Assembly (NCBI GenBank): GCA_950106755.1
Contig: OX467084.1
Coordinates: forward strand, 30,445,213-30,509,212
Direction of reading: 5' to 3'
Origin: Climacium dendroides
Taxonomy: Eukaryota; Streptophyta; Bryopsida; Hypnales; Climaciaceae
Length of the DNA: 64,000 nucleotides
Shown in pieces: positions 1 through 11,500 of this stretch; position 1 is the first letter of the stretch, and each line of letters opens with the position of its first letter. The notes below the pieces were generated by a model. It saw only the letters and a list, made by a program, of their open reading frames with translations. It made no database searches and had not been told where the DNA came from. Both the position numbers and the translations under genes were made by a program.

Positions 1-449
1 TTGTACTTTGTTGAAGGTTATGAAAAAGCAACATGTACAAACTACATTTCAATAGGTGGGCGATTTTAGCGTTTCGGCGTTTCGGCGTTTTAGAACCTCC
101 TACCTCAGTACGTTGCAGTCGATAACAGTGTGACAAATGTCTAGGATCGATAATCTAGAGTATCATGTTAGCGATTTCGTAATAAAGGAAATTGAGTGTA
201 CGGACGGAAGGAGGCAGGGCACAGCAACTTTCAAAATACTTTAAGTTAAAACCCTTGACCACCGTCCCACGCTCTCTCCTGTACCAAGCATTGCACAATC
301 TCCTAGTAACCCTAGGAAGATGAATTCTCAATTTCCTCAATGGCTATGGTCACAATTTGAACATGCCGGTCCTTTACAATTTTATTTCTAATGCTAAAAT
401 ACACATTCAACGTCATCGTTCTACTGTATACCAAGGCAGGCCTTTGGGC

Positions 450-540
450 TTGTGTATAAATATGCTGTGTCCTCTCCCAATTGCAAGCACCAGACTGTGG
501 TCTCATCGCCAGAGCTCAATCGGAGATTTACAGCGTGCAG
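450..540 (+). promoter_or_regulatory. Putative TATA box and 5'-UTR first exon of EG45-like gene 1
   Basis: TATAAATA at about 455-462 lies some 80 bases before a good splice donor, CAG|GTATGC, at 540/541. A matching acceptor, TTTGCAG|G, sits at 1041/1042, 24 bases before the ATG at 1066. The TATA box, donor and acceptor are all kept in the duplicate (about 44137, 44220 and 44714). I infer a short non-coding first exon and a roughly 500-base leader intron. No transcript evidence is available, so the start site is inferred. Confidence 0.45.
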
Positions 541-1065
541 GTATGCATTGACGTGGTCACAATTTGGAAGGAAGTCTTGCCTGCATCTCTTCCGTTTTGT
601 GCATTTGAGTTCGGAGGGAGATTACTCTGTAGATGCTTATTCTGATCTCACCTGAAATAAGCTGGATTTGCATGGTCATCGTCTCATTGTGGCTATTGAT
701 TGTTGCGCGCCAGCATTGAGAGTTTTCATTTTTTTTTGGAAATCGGTTGATTAGGAGGTTCGTAATAGGAAAACACTGACTCTGAAAGTATCCTCTGTGA
801 CTGGTTGACCACATGAATGCATTGTATATTTGGGGATCTGACCTTGCATTCCTACTCTATGGTTTGCAAATTTGTTATGAGGCGGCCTGCAGGCCTTGCA
901 CCCCGTATTATGGGTCATTTCTGTTCTATCCTTCTCATCAATGGATTGAAGGTGATTGAGATGGGTTGTTTACCTGCATCGTTCGAATTCCGAATCAGAA
1001 ATCTCTCTGGGTTGTGAAATCTTCATGTGTTCGCTTTGCAGGGGGCGTTACGAAGATCTGAAGCA

Positions 1066-2166
1066 ATGGCTCAGCTCAGGCAGATGGTGCTATTGATAGC
1101 ATCTGCATTCTTGGTCTTGCAGCAGACGGAGCTGGTCGCAGCGACCACTGGGCAGGCATCATACTACACAGACACTGTTCGTAAGTTCCTCACGAAAGAT
1201 AGGCATTTGTTCGTAAATTCTTCGCGAAAAATAGGCATTTGTTCGTAGGTTCTTACCATTTTAGAGCAATTACCTGTTAAGTCACTAGCTGGTAGCTAGT
1301 TGCAGAAGCGTCCTCTGTGAAGGTTGAACAAATTTTTCAAAAGATTTTGATTGGTTTAGAATATTTATATAACATGAAAAGAATCTTCTTGAGATGCTTG
1401 TGGAGGTCTTCCTCTTATCAGTACGATCGTGCAGACGCCTTCCATGTATTATAAGGAGGTTTCCTAATCATCACCTTGACCATTAGGAGACCTTTCATGC
1501 AGAAGATTCTCTGAAATGATCTCTTTTACGATCTGAAGCAATAAAATTCTATGGAAAATCAGTTGTATAGTGTGGAGGAAAATGATTATGTTTCCTAAAA
1601 TGTTGTGTTATATAGGCCAAAATTGTGATCATGTTCCAAGTGCCCAAAGCTCTAAAAACTGGGATCCGTAATTCGGTATAGATCTGAGTTTCGGACAAGC
1701 GACTGAAACTGCACCAATTTCACTGAATGCGTCATTTCAACAAATATGAGGTTAATTTGAGGTGTTCTAGGATGGCTAATTATATTGTGGCACGTGGCTT
1801 CTGTTTATAGCCTCGGCTTGTTATGGCTTCGACCCCAACCAGTTCCCACAAGACCGCATCTGGGCAGCAGGAGGTGACAGCCCTGGCGCCAACATCTGGA
1901 ACAACGGGGCTAATTGTGGCAAGCGCTTCAATGTTCAGTGCCGAGGGAATGGTTGCAACGGCCATGGACCCATATCAGTGATAATCCTTGATCGTTGCCC
2001 GAACGGCTGTGTTGGAGGACGAGCCTTCGATCTTTCTCAAACTGCCTTTTCTACCATTGCCAATTTAGACGTTGGGGTGATCACTGTCGAGTATTCCAGT
2101 GCTTTCTCACTTGATGATGAAGATGCAGAAACGTTCATTGCAGAAGTGGGCCATATCGGTCAGTAA
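1066..2166 (+). CDS. EG45-like domain protein (plant natriuretic peptide type), copy 1
   Basis: Two exons, 1066-1180 and 1811-2166, joined in phase 1 by a GT-AG intron, give 156 residues. Residues 1-26 are a hydrophobic signal peptide, so the product is probably secreted to the apoplast. The rest is the double-psi beta-barrel fold shared with expansin domain 1: GQASYYT near 29, PSACYG at 39-44, IWNNGANCG at 67-75, DRCPNGC at 99-105, FDLS at 111-114 and a hydrophobic IANLDVG strand. Six cysteines (42, 74, 82, 87, 101, 105) fit three disulfides. Expansin domain 2 is absent, as is usual for this family. Relatives act as wall or apoplastic signalling proteins in water and ion balance; the exact role here is inferred. 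The last 20 or so residues form an acidic tail (LDDEDAE) beyond the usual family end. The start follows from the signal peptide and splice phase. Confidence 0.88.
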
Positions 2167-2770
2167 GCTGGGTGGAATGGTGGATGTGCACATCCTGCAG
2201 CTAGGAGCTAGCTTACAAGATGAAAACATGACGAAGAAAAAGAATACTGCAATGGTATGCATTATAGACGTACATAAGTTCTAGTGTTGTTTTTTGCGGA
2301 TAATAATGGAAGCTTTGTTTGTGGTGCTGTACATGTCAAAGTTTAATTACGTAATGCTTTGAGTCCCGGGTTCATTTTGGTGACTTTCGTCACCATGCAT
2401 GAGCTAGTACGTCCTTGATTAGTAATGCAATCTGCTGACCAAGTTTTCAGGAATGTAATCAGCTTACCAAGGACAATAAAAGAGCTCTGAAAATAGGAAT
2501 AGATACGCTCACTATTCCTCAAAACAGAGTTCTGCATAGTGGTCACGACTAGCATGTGACCTTTTTTCTTCCAGGTTCACTTTCTAATGTCTTGTGACGA
2601 TTGCATTCCAAACTGGAATCTGTAGTATGTATGAATGGCTAAATGACGTCTTCATGAGTACGTCTTTTTAGCTTTGAGCTTAGTCATGGATAATGGATTG
2701 GACTATCAATTGGAGTCGTGAATGGTGTGGGGTATTTGTTACATGATATTTGTAGAGTATCCCAAACTTT
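2167..2770. other. 3' flank of EG45-like gene 1
   Basis: No second gene is seen. AATAATAATGG near 2300 and AATAAAA near 2475 could act as plant-type poly(A) signals. The sequence matches the 3' flank of gene 2 (45781-46727) base for base over most of its length. It lacks the 319-bp inverted-repeat element present there, so around 2605-2625 it gives the empty site for that insertion. Confidence 0.6.
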
Positions 2771-3799
2771 CACAGGGAACTTAATTTGAGTCTTCCGTGA
2801 TCCTCACGGAAGAACCTCAGGTGTTTCTCCGTGTGGTTGAGCGTACTTCGCCTTTTTGTGAGTCTCCTGCCCAGGCGAGGCTTCTTCTGCCCGTGAAGTG
2901 CCCGTACAGAACATTGGCCCGTAGCTTTAGTGCGTGGACTGTGAAGTGTGTTGCTTTGCAGGTTTCTTGATAGCTTCCTGAATTGGTAAGTTCGCTCCAT
3001 CTAATTTCTGTTTGTGTATATGTTATCAGGGTCGGAGCAAGTTACTGGTAGTGAAATTATCAACACTAATACTGATCAAATCCATGTTAGTAAAAGTGAT
3101 TTTTATTATCCATGTTTCACAAATCCATGTTTAGTGTCCACTAATACAGAACAAATCCATTTTAGTAAAAGTAATTTTCTAAATTTCTAATTCATAAGAA
3201 CTTTGAAAATTCTATATCTTTTCCTCCACATGTTGGAATGCCATGAAACAAAACTCTTGCACCCGTAGTGTGCCTGTGCCATTACCACAACCACTGGGAT
3301 GTCAAAAGCAATGGCTAAGCCCTCCCTTCATCTCCTCATATAAAAATAAAGTAAATTTCTAATTTTTTAAGTCATGGAAACTTCAAAATTCAATAACTTT
3401 CATATTATAGGTTGGAAAGTCATGATACAAAGCTCATGCACCCGTCTTCGCCAAGGGCTTTCTAGCAATATCAAGAATGTTACTAAGGGATGCAAGGTCT
3501 ACAAAATCTCATCATTAAAAACAAACATAACAAAATGCACAACTTGATTTTAACCCTTAAACGTTGAGGCAGACATTTGATGTCCAATGAATGACAAGAG
3601 AATTTACTGTGTAAGACAAAAATGCAACTATTCATCCACAAAATTATGGGTGGAAAGGAGAGATCTTCTACAATAATTTGATTCCCAATAAGTATTTTTG
3701 GGTTTTTAAAAGTGGATGATGTCACATGGTTTCAAAATCAATGATTTCCAAGGTGACCAGCCTGACCTTCAAGGGTTAAGGTGTGCAAGCACCCATTAA

Positions 3800-5704
3800 C
3801 CCCTAAAGTCTCATTGTCTTCTTGGGGGACAAAATGGATTTCGAGTAGGCTCCTACGGTCTCAATATTTGTTATAATTTTCTGAATTTTTTTTGTGAAGA
3901 TATGAAAAAAGATTAGCTTTTCATAAATATAATTTTTGTTTCAATTAGTGTTCAAAAATAGAAGTTATGGCACAAAATGCCCAAATTTTAGTTCGGTGGG
4001 CAAAAACAATTCCCCCAAAAAAATTAAAACAAAAAATTTTAAAATTTTATTTCATGTATATTATATTTTTATCTAATTGGAAAACTTTGATTTATTCCAA
4101 TTCGATTTATTATGTGAAAGTTATGGACAATCTTGTTTTGGGGGCAATTAGAGCACCTTTTTGGAAAAATAACTTGTTGGATTCATTTATGAATGCAATT
4201 TTCACAATTTAAAAAAAAAACTTTTACAAGGTTAAGATCTCATGCTAGAACAATCTCACCGTTGAAATTAGTGTGTTTCAATTCTATGTTCGAGCTATTA
4301 ACAATATAGATTTTCCTTTAATCTTTAACCTACTTCTACTAAACAATTTTTTAATGAGTGAAAATTAAATGCATTTTTTTGGAATTTTTTTTCAAAGACT
4401 CCCAACTCAATTCTTCATCATATAAAATTAGAAATTCAGAATCAATAGAGAAAAAATTTTAAGTTAAGAAGGTTCAAACTCAAAAAATATAGTTGAGCAA
4501 GGTGCATAATAACTTTTTTCTTTCACTTTAAATGCAAATATCTTGCAATCTACACAATCAAAGTTTATTAAAATTCTTCCACATTCTTACACTAGTCTAT
4601 TACAAGATCCTAAAATTATATAGGCAAATAAAACATTTTTAAATATTATTTGCTCTTTGCTACAGAAATGGCAGTTTCAAGAGTTTTTTGAAGGAAAAAA
4701 GGCCTTGAGACTTTTTGGGTTAAAAGCATCTATTCTCAAATATCAACACCTACAATATAAGCACGATTGGATAAGGAAAGCATGGTTAACCCCCAAAGTT
4801 CTATGACTGTTTTCATCAAAAACGTTCCAAAAATGCCAGTTTTAGTACAATTACCAAATTTTAGAAAAAAAACATTTTTGACAATTGTAACAAGAGGATC
4901 TTGTAGTACACTGACTTGAAAACATGTGGTAAAAATTTCAAAAATTTCCACCGTGTGGATTGCAAGATATAAGATTTGAAATGCACTAAAATCCTTTTTT
5001 GGGCCCTGCAAAAAACCGGGCAACTGCACTTCAGATGCTCATTTTTCTATAAAAAAATGTCAAAAATGGTGGTGCTTCTTTGGATTCATTTTCCTAGACA
5101 AGTTGGCTAAATGCTTGAAAAATTTCAGATCATTTGGAATTGCACAACATATAGGAAAAAAATAGCAAGTAGAAAAAAGTAGAGAATGACTCAAAATGCT
5201 AATTTGTTAATAATTTATTTATAAAATTGAAAAATGCCAATCCCAATGGTTGTAATGTTGTAATAAAAAATATACATTATATGATATATTTTTTTAAATA
5301 TTAAAAATTGAGTTAAATAAATGACTTCAAGATTTATTTTAGAGTAGAAACTACATAATTGCCCACAAACGAAATTTCCTCATAACTTTCATCTCATTCA
5401 TCAAAATGGAACAATTCAAAGTTTTTCACATATATATAAGTTTGACAAACCAATTTCAAATTTTAATTTTTGGAATTTTTTTTTTTTTGGTCTGCCCGAG
5501 CTGCCCATTTATGAAAAAAAATAACATATAAGGCAATATCTTTTGACTCGTATTTCCAAATGTCATAAAATTTGGTTGACATGAAAGAATGACCTTGCCC
5601 CGAACTTCTATTAAAGCTTGGGCCTCAAATATACAAATCTCAAGTCATATGTACTTGCCCAAAATTTCTATACAACCAAAAAACGTAGGCTGGTCCTTTA
5701 GGGG
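3800..5704. mobile_element. TTAA-flanked inverted-repeat element, 1.9 kb
   Basis: The element starts TTAA|CCCCTAAAG and ends CTTTAGGGG|TTAA. Terminal inverted repeats starting CCC and a TTAA target duplication are the hallmarks of piggyBac-type (also Kolobok-type) transposition. The interior is AT-rich with no credible open frame. Similar right-end sequence recurs at about 9840-10716 and 12360-12697, so this is a repeated family. Confidence 0.6.
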
Positions 5705-8700
5705 TTAAATGAAGCCATTGGAAAGAGGCATTGAATGAGTATCACTATAAGAATGTATACACCATTTGAATGTTTAGATTGTACTTTTTTCACCATGTGT
5801 ATTTGCTTGATTATAGGTAACCCTTCTATCAATTATTGGTGCTTATAAATATAAACTTTGATTATAAATATTTCTTTAATTTTGGGTCTAGGGTTCTCTA
5901 TGTTTACTTTAATATTTATTTTTTCAATTTGCAAAGTACATATATTTCTTTCATCCAAATTCCATTTTACTTTAGCTGGATTGTAATAAGCTAGTTGTAA
6001 ATCCACATAGCTAAGTATATATAAAAAAAAACATCAAAATATTTGTAAAAATGGTACACTTGCTATATATCTATGAAAATATGTCTAAAAGAATCCATGT
6101 ACACCTCAATGTTGACTTATAGCTTAATAACATTAGTGAGTATTGAATACAAATATCTATAAAGGTTATAGACAATATGTACTTCTTAAAATATATGTAC
6201 GTACACATATATGTATATGTGAGTGAATTTCACCTTAAGGTAAAACTCATTCACAAAATTGGGCCGGAAGAGGAGTGGAGGGACCCTAGTCTAAATGCCT
6301 TTTAAGCAATGGACTTATTCAATGATTGTTTTCTTTTTGGTAAATTGCATTCAACTGACTTTTAGTGAAAGAGGGACGACCCTTCTAAATGATCTCTATG
6401 CATGTCTCAAAATCCCTACACCATCACAATTCAAGCTTAGGGAAGTTAGGGTCTTTTATTGTACCAAAATCTCATAAGAAATGCCCAATTTGGACCCTAA
6501 ATGAGCTAAATGGGACTCTAAAAAACCATGACAGCACGCTTCCCTCAAGCCAAATCTCTAAATTCAACCATGGACTCATCCATGGACCTTTCACCAATCA
6601 TGCAAGAGTTTTAAGCATCCAAATTGTGGAAGACCATAGATATGTACTCAAAAATGCAACACTCAACATAGATTGTAATCAAAATTACATTTAAACTTAG
6701 TCGAAGTCACAAAACAAGGAGAACAACCCGAATTGCCACCTATGAGGTAGCTGGATTCTCTCCACCAAAATGGATGCCATTTCTCTTTCCTTGCTTTAAA
6801 TCCAACGAGATTTAGCACTTTGGAAAGCTGTCTTCACGATCCACTCTCCCTCCAAATTTCACTTCAACAAACCTTGCCAATCTTTCGCAATTGCTCCTCA
6901 AAGTTGTAGCTCCATTTGAAGGCGGCATCTGACCTCCCTCCACAAAATAGACACCATTTTTTCATTGTTACTTCAAATATGGCGGTCTTGGTCTTTATAG
7001 AAATCCCACTTGATGATGCAGCTTCTCCCCAAAATTCAGCCTTAATTGACCTTCCATCCCTCCGTGATGACTTGCCAAAGTTGGTGACCTTGATTTGCCG
7101 CGGCAGCAGACCACCTTGCAGAAAAACGGCTACCAGTTCTTCCTTTTAGCTCCAAATGAGCTCACTCAAGGCACACTCATCCTCCAAATTTCAGCTCCAT
7201 CCCTTATACTGTCTGCTTATAACCGCTCCTCAAGTTGGCAGTTCTAATGGCAATTCTCAAAACCTAACCTCTCTTCATGTTTTCTCATTCAACCTTCCAT
7301 TTGACCTCAACCACCTCCATTTTTCACCCAATTGTCACTTCAATTTAGTGAAAACCTACTCAACTAATTGCCTATGATCCTAATTCAATTCCTTGCACTC
7401 ATTGTTCCCCCCCCAAAAAACACACATACCAAAAAAACAAAAGAACAAAAAGCAAGAGAAGAAGAGAGCTCCAAACCCTAATTCGGCTTTTTCCCCATTT
7501 TTCCAAATTACTAACTCCTACTTACCTTCATCCATCCTTCATTTACTGAAAAATGCCTTTAAATTACTATTTTGTCTAATTTAATGCTCCTATGACTATG
7601 TAAGTATTTCCCTAATAGTTTTCAATTCAATAACTTTTTTGGTATTTTTATGTTTCTTCTTTACTCATAGTTTCCCATTCACATTAGATTCATTTTCTAA
7701 TTCTACGCTTGGTTTCCACTTGATGTTTTATATTTTTACTTTTTATGTTTTTTAGTTAATAATTTGATCTAGATTCATTTTCTATGAACTAAAAAGTGTT
7801 CAACCTAATGGTTGTAGCTTACTTTAGGATATTAACCTTTTTAAATTTAAAAACTAACATCTAATTTTTATATTTTCAATTATCATAAATGTGAACCAAT
7901 ATGGTGGTTCACAGTATATATGAAGAAAAATTCTAATCTATCAATTCATGTAAACAAAAGAATGCCAATTTTGTAACATTGCCTTTGCTAAGAGTCTAAG
8001 ACTGTCATAATTATAACTTTCAAGTGCCCAAAGCTTAAAAGACTAAGGTAACTACACTTAAAAACGCACAAATAAGCTTTGTGGCATGATCTATATGCTT
8101 CAAAAAATGAACAACAATTTCTACACGTTCATCACTTGGTGAAGGACTACAAATCAAAATGCAATTGGTTCCATAATTTTTTTAACACATTGTGAATTAG
8201 TTAAAAAATTTCAAAGATTCAAGGTGTAGGAACTTGCCTTGCGACATGCGTGTCAGGGCTACAGTGTAGTGGACATGTGTGCCACCCATAACCAGTCTCA
8301 CTACAGTGAATAAACATTGTTTTTTTTCTTCAAATAATATAAACGAGCCTATTACCACCTTGATTAGCAATTTGACTATATTGGAGATAAGTCCAAGAGG
8401 GGCACATATTTTTCAAAGGTGTACACTTGTTTCACAAATTAAACCCAAGTGGAATTTTAATTTTTTGATTGAAATTGTAATTTCTATGAATTTTTGAAGT
8501 ACACTGCCTTAAAGTTACAAAACTGCCCTTTTAACAACCCATTACCACCTTCCTATGTATCTATTAGCACTCACATATCCACCAATTACGGACTGACATG
8601 TTACCTAAATTGGAATTAATGCACTGGGTTTTTTTAAAAAGTAAAAGGCTTTGGGTGGGTTTAGAGGTGGAGTTGGGGCCAATAATAGGATGACGGAGCT

Positions 8701-9830
8701 AGGAAGTTGACGGCAATAGACTAGTCTACCTTATGCATAGGTTCAAATTCCGACTTTCCATGTCAAAACTCTATGACCAAGCACAGTGAATGGTGCAACT
8801 GTGTTATTTTATGGCCCGTTTTATGGGGATCATAAATAGAGAAGTACTTTTTTGTCATTTGGAGTCAAAATAATGTAGGAGATTTTTCCTTTGCAAATCC
8901 AATTCCAAAGATGAATAGTTTCACTTTTTTTTGGGATACAAGAGACTTTTGGCATCCATGTTGACATTCAAGGGTCAAGGGTGCATTGTATATAATCCCC
9001 AAATGCCTTTGCCATTTTCAATTTCATCAATATTGAAATGATGCATAACACTATGTAAGTATAGAAATATTTCATTCTTGAGGTATTAATGAAATTTGAT
9101 TTTTTATTATACCCACACAATTAGATATGGAATTCCTATGAAGAGTATTTTCCTATAGATTTTAAGACTTCATTTTCAAAATCACTGAATAATTTGATTA
9201 CAAATAAGGTAGTGGCAATTTGTAAATGATTTTTTTTGGTAAATGGTTGAAGTTTAAAATTCTTAGTTTAGAGATTTTGTGAGATTTTGTGGTTATTTCA
9301 TTTTGTAGGTTCACTTTTTAAATTAAGTGTACATTTAGAATGAACCTTGAAATTACAAGTGAAGTTCACTCATCTTCTAAGATATATCCATGGACTCTCA
9401 TTGTGACAATTCCTATTTGCTTGAAAAAATGGTTTAATTTGCACGAGTTGTATTATACTAATTGGTGCCTACTACTCTTTTACTTCGAAAATTTATAGAT
9501 AATTTTTAAAGTTTTCGGATAATGTTTCGATCACATGATTTTCTCAAAAGATGCTCCTTAAGTCAAAGTAATCAATTACGACTCTAAATAACCAGAAGGA
9601 GACAATTTTTGAAAGTTTCTACAATGGTCTTCTTACTTTAGCTTCGAGATACTTTACAAACCCTCTTTTGTGGTTTAGCACTAGTAAACTAATAATGTAT
9701 TGCACATGCGACAACTCACAATGTTGTAGTCGTACTTCAAATTCCAACATTCATCCAAGTATTGGATAAATGTTTTCCATTAGCACATATTGCAAGTGCT
9801 ACAAACTCATTTACAAATTGGTCACATTGT
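5705..9830. other. AT-rich stretch without recognisable genes
   Basis: Six-frame reading gives only short, low-complexity frames. About 6250-7580 is richer in pyrimidines and has several 60-100 residue open frames, but I see no domain, signal peptide or splice pattern to support them. A segment near 8930-9005 resembles the left flank of the TTAA element at 3740-3800, so old repeat debris is present. Confidence 0.5.
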
Positions 9831-9839
9831 TGATATTGA

Positions 9840-10716
9840 AAATGACAATCCCAATGCTTGTAATATTATAATATATAATTTCAACCTAATGTTTTGATTT
9901 TTTAGAAAATTAGTGAAAATTGAGTTAAATAAAGGATTCCAAAGTTTATTTCAGAATAGAGAATCCATAAGTGCCCACTACCCTAAACACCTCATACGTT
10001 TTAATTCATTGATGAAATGGAATCACTCAACGCTTTGTAGGTAAATATAAATATACAAAAGCAATTTCAAATTTATATTTCTTAAGAAAGAGCACTACAA
10101 GAGAATGTTGTCAACTTTGTCAATTTGGGCATTTTTTGTGACAATTTTCTATCAATTTGGACACTTTTTTATCAGTATTTTGTCAATTAGGACATTTTTG
10201 TCATTTTGGACACAGTTAGTCAATTAGGACATGTCAATTTGCACGATTTTCTTGTAGTGCAGATTTTATGAAATGTGTCCTAGCTTCCCAATTTGAGAAA
10301 CTACCTACATAATATGCCAAACTTTTGTGATCACAATCAAATAGTGATGCACCTTTAGAAGATGCAGCGGGACCCTCACATACGGCACCAATTCCATTAC
10401 TTGTTCCATCATCATCTTCCACTTCTTCACCAACTTCTTTTCCTTTATATGCAAATATGGGATTCCCAATGTTATGTGGTGAAGACAATCTTGCATCAAG
10501 CGAACCCACAAATTCACCTCCAACACTTTCTGATGAAATTCAAGTAAATGTTGTCGGCTCATATTTTCAAATGTCTTGAAATTTAATGCAAATGAAATAT
10601 ATTCCTTGTCCACACCTTCTATTAAAGTGTGTGATAGAAACCTGAAAATCTCTAGTCATATGTATTTTTCCAACATTTCTATTTTGCCAAAAACCACACC
10701 TTGGTCCTTTAGAGGT
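9840..10716. repeat. Decayed relative of the TTAA element, with a protein-like fragment
   Basis: The edges match the last 500 or so bases of the 3800-5704 element (shared blocks around CAATCCCAATG, and ...CCTTGGTCCTTTAGAGG at the right end). Between them, on the minus strand at about 10260-10530, is an open stretch that reads like protein: GSLDARLSSPHN, then a glutamate/aspartate-rich run (EEVEDDDG), then LAYYVGSFSNWEARTH. No family is recognised. It could be a fragment of the lost coding part of the autonomous element. Confidence 0.35.
10093..10259. mobile_element. Miniature CACTA-type element, 167 bp
   Basis: Ends are CACTACAAGAGAAT and TTTTCTTGTAGTG, the classic CACTA terminal motif. The interior consists of repeats of GTCAATT(A/T)GGACA, typical of CACTA subterminal repeats. 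Flanks GAG/CAG match at two of three bases, as expected for a decayed 3-bp duplication. It sits inside the decayed TTAA-family copy. Confidence 0.75.
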
Positions 10717-10949
10717 TTAAAAATGGAAACAATTCAGAAAACTTTTACAAAAAAATTGGAAAAAATTGTTAAGAACTTATTCTTTTGAAAAATTTGCTAC
10801 ATCTTTCTATTTACTATATCTTTTTTCATATATGTTGTACAATTCCAAATGATCTCAAAATTTCCAAGCATGTTGTGAAATTGCCTTTAAGAAGGAATCC
10901 ACAAAAGTACTACCATTTTGAAAACTTACCCTTATGAATTTGACCTTGT

Positions 10950-11167
10950 CACAAGGAGCTCAAATGAGCCTTCCGTAATGTGATGATTCTTCTGTGAGTG
11001 CCATTTTCCCCATGTATGTTAGTTGCAACATGTATCCCAAATTCTTGTAAATAGTAAAGTTTTTACTATTTATAAGAATTTTGGACACATGTTGCAACTA
11101 ACATATACAGGGGAAAATGACACTTACAGAAGAATCATCATGGAAGACTCATCTTGAGCTCCTTGTG
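10950..11167. repeat. 218-bp foldback
   Basis: The arms begin CACAAGGAGCTCA and end TGAGCTCCTTGTG. They pair over roughly 100 bases each, including TTAGTTGCAACATGT against its complement, around a TAAATAGTAAA...TTTACTATTTA centre. No coding content. Looks like a foldback-type miniature element; no clear target duplication was found. Confidence 0.7.
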
Positions 11168-11364
11168 TGTGAAGTGCTACTGCCTAGTTCATATGAATTT
11201 GACCTTTTGAATTTCTACATGAATTTGGACCTTTTCACAAACTCTCTACAAAATCTTTTAAAAAAAAGTTCAAGTTGGGACCAGACAATGTTTGTATACT
11301 TATATCCTTTTAGTATATTTTTTAACATAGAGAATTGTTTTTAGAATTCTTTTGAACAAGAGCT

Positions 11365-11500
11365 CACTACAAGAGAATAGTGTCAATCATGTTAATCTTT
11401 TGTCAATTAGGACACTTTTTTTGGCAATTTTTTGTAAATGTGGACATTTTTTATCAATTTGGATAAAGTTTGTCAATTTGGACAGTATTTTCTTGTAGTG
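11365..11500. mobile_element. Miniature CACTA-type element, 136 bp
   Basis: It has the same CACTACAAGAGAAT start and TTTTCTTGTAGTG end, and the same GTCAATT-GGACA interior, as the 10093-10259 copy, so the two belong to one family. Flanks GCT/GGT are a partly decayed 3-bp duplication. Confidence 0.75.

Larger units (their letters stand above)
116..2770. repeat. Segmental duplication block A, left copy
   Basis: Nearly identical to 43788-46727. The shared part starts at CAGTCGATAACAG and runs through promoter, both coding exons, intron and 3' flank of the EG45-like gene to CCCAAACTTT at 2761-2770. Differences are mostly single bases plus indels: an extra tandemly repeated stretch in the intron here (about 1187-1255), and a 319-bp inserted element in the other copy. 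In the other copy this block is followed directly by block B; here block B lies 18.6 kb away. Confidence 0.93.

Noticed and set aside
1066..2166. Full expansin
   Set aside because: Only the domain-1-like barrel is present. The second carbohydrate-binding domain is missing and the protein stops at 156 residues.
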